A DNA stretch of 64,000 nt. Origin: Lycorma delicatula (lineage: Eukaryota > Arthropoda > Insecta > Hemiptera > Fulgoridae). The stretch is from contig NC_134462.1 of assembly GCF_047948215.1 (NCBI RefSeq), positions 114,837,937 through 114,901,936 of the forward strand. Reading direction: 5' to 3'. The notes below the pieces were generated by a model that searched no databases, was not told where the DNA came from, and worked only from the letters and a program-made list of their open reading frames with translations. The position numbers and the translations under genes are program-made. Every line of letters starts with the position of its first letter. Within the stretch, counting starts at the first letter, position 1. Of the stretch, positions 59,758-64,000 are shown in pieces.

Positions 59758-59766
59758 TTTTATTAA

Positions 59767-59924
59767 TTTTTTTTTGAGATGACGATCATCGACAACTTTG
59801 GACATTTTTCCCTGTGTGAATGGATATTTGTAATGTTCGAAAAATGCCATGCCTGACTGGGATTCGAACTCAGGACCTTCGGATGAAAGGCTGAAACGCT
59901 ACCACTCTGCCACTGTAATCGGCA
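59767..59924 (-). mobile_element. tRNA-derived SINE, family C copy 5
   Basis: Minus strand: GTGGCAGAGTGGTAGCGTTT (A-box), CAGCCTTTCATCCGAAGGTC, a perfect-type B-box GAGTTCGAATCCC and GGCATGGCATTTTTC, with the A tail seen as T at 59767-59775. A TTTTATTA duplication (59758-59765 and 59926-59933) is consistent with a target-site duplication but low in complexity. Confidence 0.85.
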
Positions 59925-59933
59925 GTTTTATTA

Positions 59934-60489
59934 TCTGAGCATTATCCACGAATTTTAATACACAAATAAAGAGCTATATTAAATGGTTATTAAAATAAAA
60001 TGTAAAACAAAATTACGCTCAAAAGAAACCGTTAACAGAAATTATTCACGAAATCGAAAACTAGATAATAACAATAGAAAAATAACAATACAAGAAGAGA
60101 ATTAAATAGTGTAGTAAAGGAATGTATGGATTGCAGATGAATTTTTGTATGGTAGATAAAAAACTAAGAGATGGACTAATTGATGAAAAAAAAAAACCAA
60201 AAATCTTTGGTGCAACTGGAGAACATGGAAAAAATATGTGATAAATTCAACTGAATACGTGATCTTATGGTTATCAGGAAAAAAGGACGATATAATTGTT
60301 GCGTAATTAATAACAACATAAATTTTTAGTATAAATAATTGGTAACAATAGAATTACATTTAAAAATTATTTAATCCAATTCCACATTCTCAAAAAAAAA
60401 GTATGTATATTTCTCATTTCCGTATTTTTTAACAAAAAAGATCTGTAATTCAGAAGTTTCATCCAATTTGAATAAGAAAAAATTATTTA
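59934..60489. other. AT-rich stretch, nothing recognised
   Basis: No convincing feature; the lysine-rich broken frames near 60100-60240 may be the upstream part of the LINE relic that follows. Confidence 0.35.
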
Positions 60490-60745
60490 TAAAATAAAAT
60501 AAACGACTGGATCATACAAATTGAAAGACTTGGAAGAACTGAAAATAACACAAAAAGACATCAAAGAAGATTAACCACTGAGAAATAAATACAAAAGATC
60601 ATGGAAAGACAAAAACAACAAAGCAAATATTTTTAATAAAAGAAACAAAACACTGGGAAATGATGAAGAAGATGTGGAAGAAAAAGGAACTTAAAACAAT
60701 CAATGAATTCAAATAAAGTAGTCCGTAGTGGATAAAATGACAAAA
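60490..60745 (+). pseudogene. LINE C-terminal relic, same family as 4546-5064
   Basis: DLEELKITQKDIKED (compare KDMEELDITRENLK in the 4546 insert), then a basic stretch and KHWEMMKKMWKKKELKT (compare SETLRNYWQKRKAEKQ). Stops interrupt both. The match is short and of biased composition. Confidence 0.45.
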
Positions 60746-60895
60746 AGGTTACAGATGGACTAATTTGAAAAAGAGAAAAAAGGCTGAAAATAACAGACTG
60801 TTTTAAAGAGGTTAAGTAATACGTGTAAAATTATAGTACCAGAAATAAAGATGTAGAAAATAGGAGTGATTATAAACATATGATAAAAAGAACAA

Positions 60896-60971
60896 AGACC
60901 TCCGTGGCGCGAGTGGTAGCGTCTCGTCCTTTCACCCGAAGGTCCCGGGTTCGAATCCCGGTCAGATATGA
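60896..60971 (+). mobile_element. tRNA-derived SINE head, family C copy 6
   Basis: GACCTCCGTGGCGCGAGTGG with an A-box at about 60905-60920, GTCTCGTCCTTTCACCCGAA, and a perfect B-box GGTTCGAATCC at 60948-60958 followed by CGGTCAG. The TTC at the anticodon position suggests descent from tRNA-Glu, by inference. The sequence after 60971 differs from the family body. The acceptor ends do not pair, so it is not scored as a tRNA gene. It is the only plus-strand copy. Confidence 0.75.
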
Positions 60972-61129
60972 AAAGAAGGAAAAAACCCTGACAACACAGT
61001 TGTATAACTTTTCCGTCGACGCAACAACTGTGGGTTGTTTCTGATGGGAACGGCTTACCCACAACTTATTTAAAAATATTTATCATTTTATTTAAATATA
61101 ATAATTTTTTTTCGTTTATTTAATCCAAT

Positions 61130-61345
61130 GATTCTAATTAAAGCGCACGCGGATACCGTATTTAATTCTCGCGGGTGTAGCGGTACTAGCGGCGACGGTC
61201 GGCACTAACTAAACTAATATAATTTCACAACTTACATAGAACAAATTTCGCTTGTACTGTCGGCGGACTAATGTAGCCGCGAGGCTTAACACACCAGGTA
61301 CCAAGTCGACCGGGCGATCGAGTTCGAGACCTGATTAGACCGAAT
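61130..61345. other. GC-rich unclassified patch
   Basis: Contains 'gcgcacgcggata', 'cgggtgtagcggtactagcgg' split words, and CGATCGAGTTCGAGACC at about 61315-61331, which resembles a B-box (GAGTTCGAGACC). It could be another SINE or an old MITE. No open frame. Confidence 0.3.
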
Positions 61346-61539
61346 TACACTAGTTTTTACGCTTTAAAAATTATTCATTTATTTAATTCTACTGCTCACT
61401 TCTGACGTCACAACATAACAGATTAAAACAACATTTTTTGGGGTGACGGTGCGATTTTGTAATCTTTTATTTTTGCAGATATTGTTATTTTTTAATCATT
61501 AACAAATGTGCCTAAGAAAAATATGACCTTAATTAGGCG

Positions 61540-61917
61540 AAATATCGAGATGCCGAGGGTGAAGTTGCTTTACACCCTCACCCCCTTGACCTTTTAAGTT
61601 GAAAATTTAATGGCAGTCAGTATCCCATATATAGAAGTAATCTGACCAAGTTCGGTCAAAATGAGTTCAGAAGTTGTGGAGATATAAGGTGATTTAGAGG
61701 CCAACACCGAATACATATATGCGTGCGCACGTACATACGAACATTAAAATAATGTTAATGTTAACCGGGTAATTTCTATCCGGTTTTTTGGGTTTCTTAG
61801 GTATCAAAACTTCAAGATCCGGTGAAGATCGCATATGGCTAAATTGGACCGATTACAATACTTTTTCTTCTAGATCTATAGCTCAACTATAGCGCTATCT
61901 AGATGGGAAAGTAAAAG
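61540..61917 (+). repeat. Repeat with layout similar to family A (A-like)
   Basis: Blocks in order: 'ctgaccaagttcggtcaaaatgag', 'gttgtggagatataagg', GCGTGCGCACGTACATACGA, 'ccggttttttgggtttcttagg'. It ends GATTACAATACTTTTTCTTC, a CTAGAT/ATCTAG stem, and GGGAAAGTAAAA. The end parallels the GATCACAATACTTCC...GGAAGTAAAA end of family A, so the two may be related. Confidence 0.5.
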
Positions 61918-63314
61918 AAAAATTAGAAGAAGAGAGCATAATTGTAAGTTTATGCTTGGTCCTGAGAGAATAGAAAGAATTAATATATATATATATATAT
62001 ATATTAATGGAGATGGTTACTTTATTTTAATTCAAATGTTGATTAGTTTTTCTATTAAAAAATAAAAATGATACAAAATGCAATGTCATGCTCATTTAAT
62101 TACATATGAAGCACAATTAATTAATAATGAAGATATCATCTAGTGTATAATATTTATCATACAGAACTGATAAAAAAAAAATACTAATGACTTTTTTATT
62201 AGATTTCTTTTTATGTTCGAGGGTAAGAAACAGAAGGGAAGGGGAAATTTTATTTCATATACAGATGTAGTTATATGAAATGGGTTTAGTGATTAAAAGT
62301 GAGGCGTGAATCGACATATGGTATTACACATTAATAATACAATAATAATAACAACAATGCGTTTCGTTGATGACACACGTCATCATAATGATCAACGAAA
62401 CATCAACATCATTATTATCATAAGATAAGAATATTATTTATTAAAAAAAAAGATTGTACTGAATGGTAGATTTTTGGAAGGGAAATATAGACGTTCAAGG
62501 AATAAAAAAAAGAAGGAATTCGGTTGATTAAAGAATCAAAAATCTTTTCATAACAATGATATTGGTTTAAAAGAGTAGTGCACTATATACAGAACATACG
62601 AGTACAGAGAACCAATAACTATATGAGTACCGTATTACCGATAGTGCAAACACTTTTATTTCCATCAAAAAATAAACACCCCCTGATGATTGTGATGCAT
62701 GATTTTTTTTTCTTAGTTGAGCTGATATATAATAAAAGAAAGAAAGAGACAGAGATGGTGAGAACGAAAAAGAAATACGATGACGACGACTTCTGATCCA
62801 TTCAGACACCCATTCATCTAAAGCAAGAGTACCGTAAGAACAATGGCGTTAGACGCGGGGTGCCAATGACTCAGAACGGCCGAACCCTCTTCAATAAGAC
62901 TTATCCATTCCCCGTCCCCCTTTTGAACAATTCCCTGGCCTCCGACAACTTTCCTTCGGTTAAAACTACCACTATTCACTTACATTTCTATTCTAAAGGC
63001 CTAACGCCAAGTGTTAAATTACATAGGGACTTATGTTTCTTTAATCAATATCACGCCGCATCGAGTAATCATATCACATACACACGCACGTGTACACGCG
63101 TACATAAAAGTATATATTACGAAACTTCGATTTTCGAATCCATTTAATTGCGATCTTATAGTGGTTCATACGTAATACACCATAACTGAACTGTATAATA
63201 CAAAGTAGAGCTTTTTAATGGATATTATTAAGAATGGAGGATTGAAGAAATACTTTGCCGCCGAATATTTCAGTCATTTTTCTAAATATTATGATTATTA
63301 AAAACGTAATTAAA
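61918..63314. other. AT-rich stretch with one mixed patch
   Basis: A TA tract lies at 61981-62003. 62780-63010 is less AT-rich and partly open (62860-63147, 95 residues) with no domain recognised. Confidence 0.4.
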
Positions 63315-64000
63315 AATCTGATGTGGACACCGAATGAGTTCCTTGTATGCCTTTTTTTTTCGTAGAGGAAAAAGCTCTGCCAGCCGCCGCCATGCCCGCT
63401 CTGACGGCAAGTGCGGGGCTCTCACCCGCTAAAATACCTCCCCCTGTAGTCACGCAGGGGACAGACCTAATCCACATTGTATGTACACAGCCCCTGCGCA
63501 ACCACCCGGGCGCTCTTGTCACCGAAATAAAATAGCCAGAGCGATGTCCCCAGTGGATCTTCGGCAAACGACGACTCCGAGGATCCACCGCCGATCACCC
63601 CCAAAGGCTGGCCGCTTATAGCCGTCCGGCATCGGTCTCTCCGCCTCAGGTCAACTGCAGTCTTCCAGTCTGCCTGCCACTCTCCACGGCTGCCTTGTTT
63701 CTAATTATGGCTGACACCGCAGTCCTCACTTTCGTCCAAGCATCTCTGTCGGGCAACATCACACTTACATTATCCAAGTTTACTGCGCCGTTGTTCATCA
63801 TGTATGCCTATTAAATTATATATACACATTTTTAACAGTACATAAAATTTTATTTCATTAATAACTTCTACTTTTTTTCACATATATATATTTTTTAATA
63901 TTATTATTGAATTCTTATTTCTTGTAAAACTTTTTACAATCACAGGTTAGTTTTTATTAAATCAATATATGTAAATTCAAAAAAGGAAATGAAGTCGAAT
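63315..64000 (+). mobile_element. Family A repeat split by an insertion, running off the window (copy A9)
   Basis: AAATCTGATGTGGACACCGA to TTGTATGCCT (63315-63352), interrupted by a 448-bp insertion, and resuming at TGTATGCCTATTAAATTATA (63801). It then runs through 'gaaatgaagtcgaat', where the window ends. Confidence 0.9.
63353..63800 (-). pseudogene. R1-like LINE 3' end inserted in family A, with target-site duplication
   Basis: Flanked by TGTATGCCT at 63344-63352 and 63801-63809. The T run after the first flank is the A tail of a minus-strand insertion. From the junction the minus strand reads VNLDNVSVMLPDRDAWTKVR, then TAVSAIIRNKAAVESGRQTG, then RLQLT and a stop at 63646-63648. These are the last about 45 residues of an R1-type ORF2; the same position in the 52636 copy reads DPDNVIAVLL, FMNKVL. 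About 290 bp of GC-rich 3' UTR follow. The 92-residue minus frame at 63310-63588 lies wholly in this UTR and is not a gene. Confidence 0.9.

Noticed and set aside
60896..60971. Possible tRNA-Glu gene
   Set aside because: The A-box and B-box are good, but the 5' end (GACCTCC) does not pair with the sequence after the T arm (CAGATATG), and five diverged relatives with A tails show a SINE family.
63310..63588. 92-residue minus-strand open frame
   Set aside because: It crosses the junction from LINE 3' UTR into family A, and the genuine ORF2 remnant ends upstream at 63646.

Overview
The window is strongly AT-rich eukaryotic DNA with no recognisable intact host gene. It is a dense, layered collection of decayed transposable elements. 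The retroelement types (R1-clade, Jockey-clade and RTE-like non-LTR retrotransposons), mariner and Tc1-like DNA transposons and tRNA-derived SINEs point to an arthropod, most probably an insect. Hemiptera is my guess from the general look of the repeats, and it is not proven by anything here. No operon, CRISPR array, rRNA or functional tRNA gene is visible.

The most abundant repeat (called family A here) is a non-coding element of about 0.7 kb, present in nine places (1201-2570, 11226-11912, 28425-29391, 32126-32827, 33856-34440, 42492-43540, 46561-47265, 51950-52632, 63315-64000). It has a short hairpin at each end and the subterminal word ACTTCCTTGTACG in both inverted positions. Two copies share an extra duplicated 5' end plus spacer, and one is a tandem dimer.

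Non-LTR retrotransposons follow. RTE-like copies lie at 8018, 18243, 24937, 49806 (minus) and 57736. R1-clade 3' ends lie at 24163, 29392, 39843, 52636 and 63353 (minus). A decayed Jockey element with ORF1 and endonuclease remains lies at 13356-15540, and a Jockey RT piece at 26305. A Jockey/CR1-like RT lies at 55594-57250. Several unassigned LINE C-terminal tails lie at 4546, 5800, 19960, 27980, 49495 and 60490. Four insertions have target-site duplications readable by eye (4546-5064, 18243-19812, 57736-58497, 63353-63800), as does an R1-like fragment (24163-24499).

Two tRNA-derived SINE families are present: SINE-C with six copies and SINE-D with two copies, the latter bounded by 15-16 bp duplications. 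A mariner with near-perfect terminal repeats occupies 34904-36040, and a Tc1-like relic occupies 9245-10131.

The strongest unusual structures are: a foldback element (4316-5400) that received a LINE tail and thereby gained a chimeric open reading frame; the twin-hairpin architecture of family A; a perfect match to the histone mRNA 3' stem-loop at the end of a GC-rich island (44300-44985); and two isolated perfect or near-perfect hairpins (39878-39911, 41137-41198). The elements do not form a pathway. Their nesting gives a relative insertion history: the R1-like copy at 63353 is younger than the family A copy it splits, the LINE tail at 4546 is younger than the foldback it splits, and the RTE copy at 57736 may be younger than the LINE whose 3' region it sits in.
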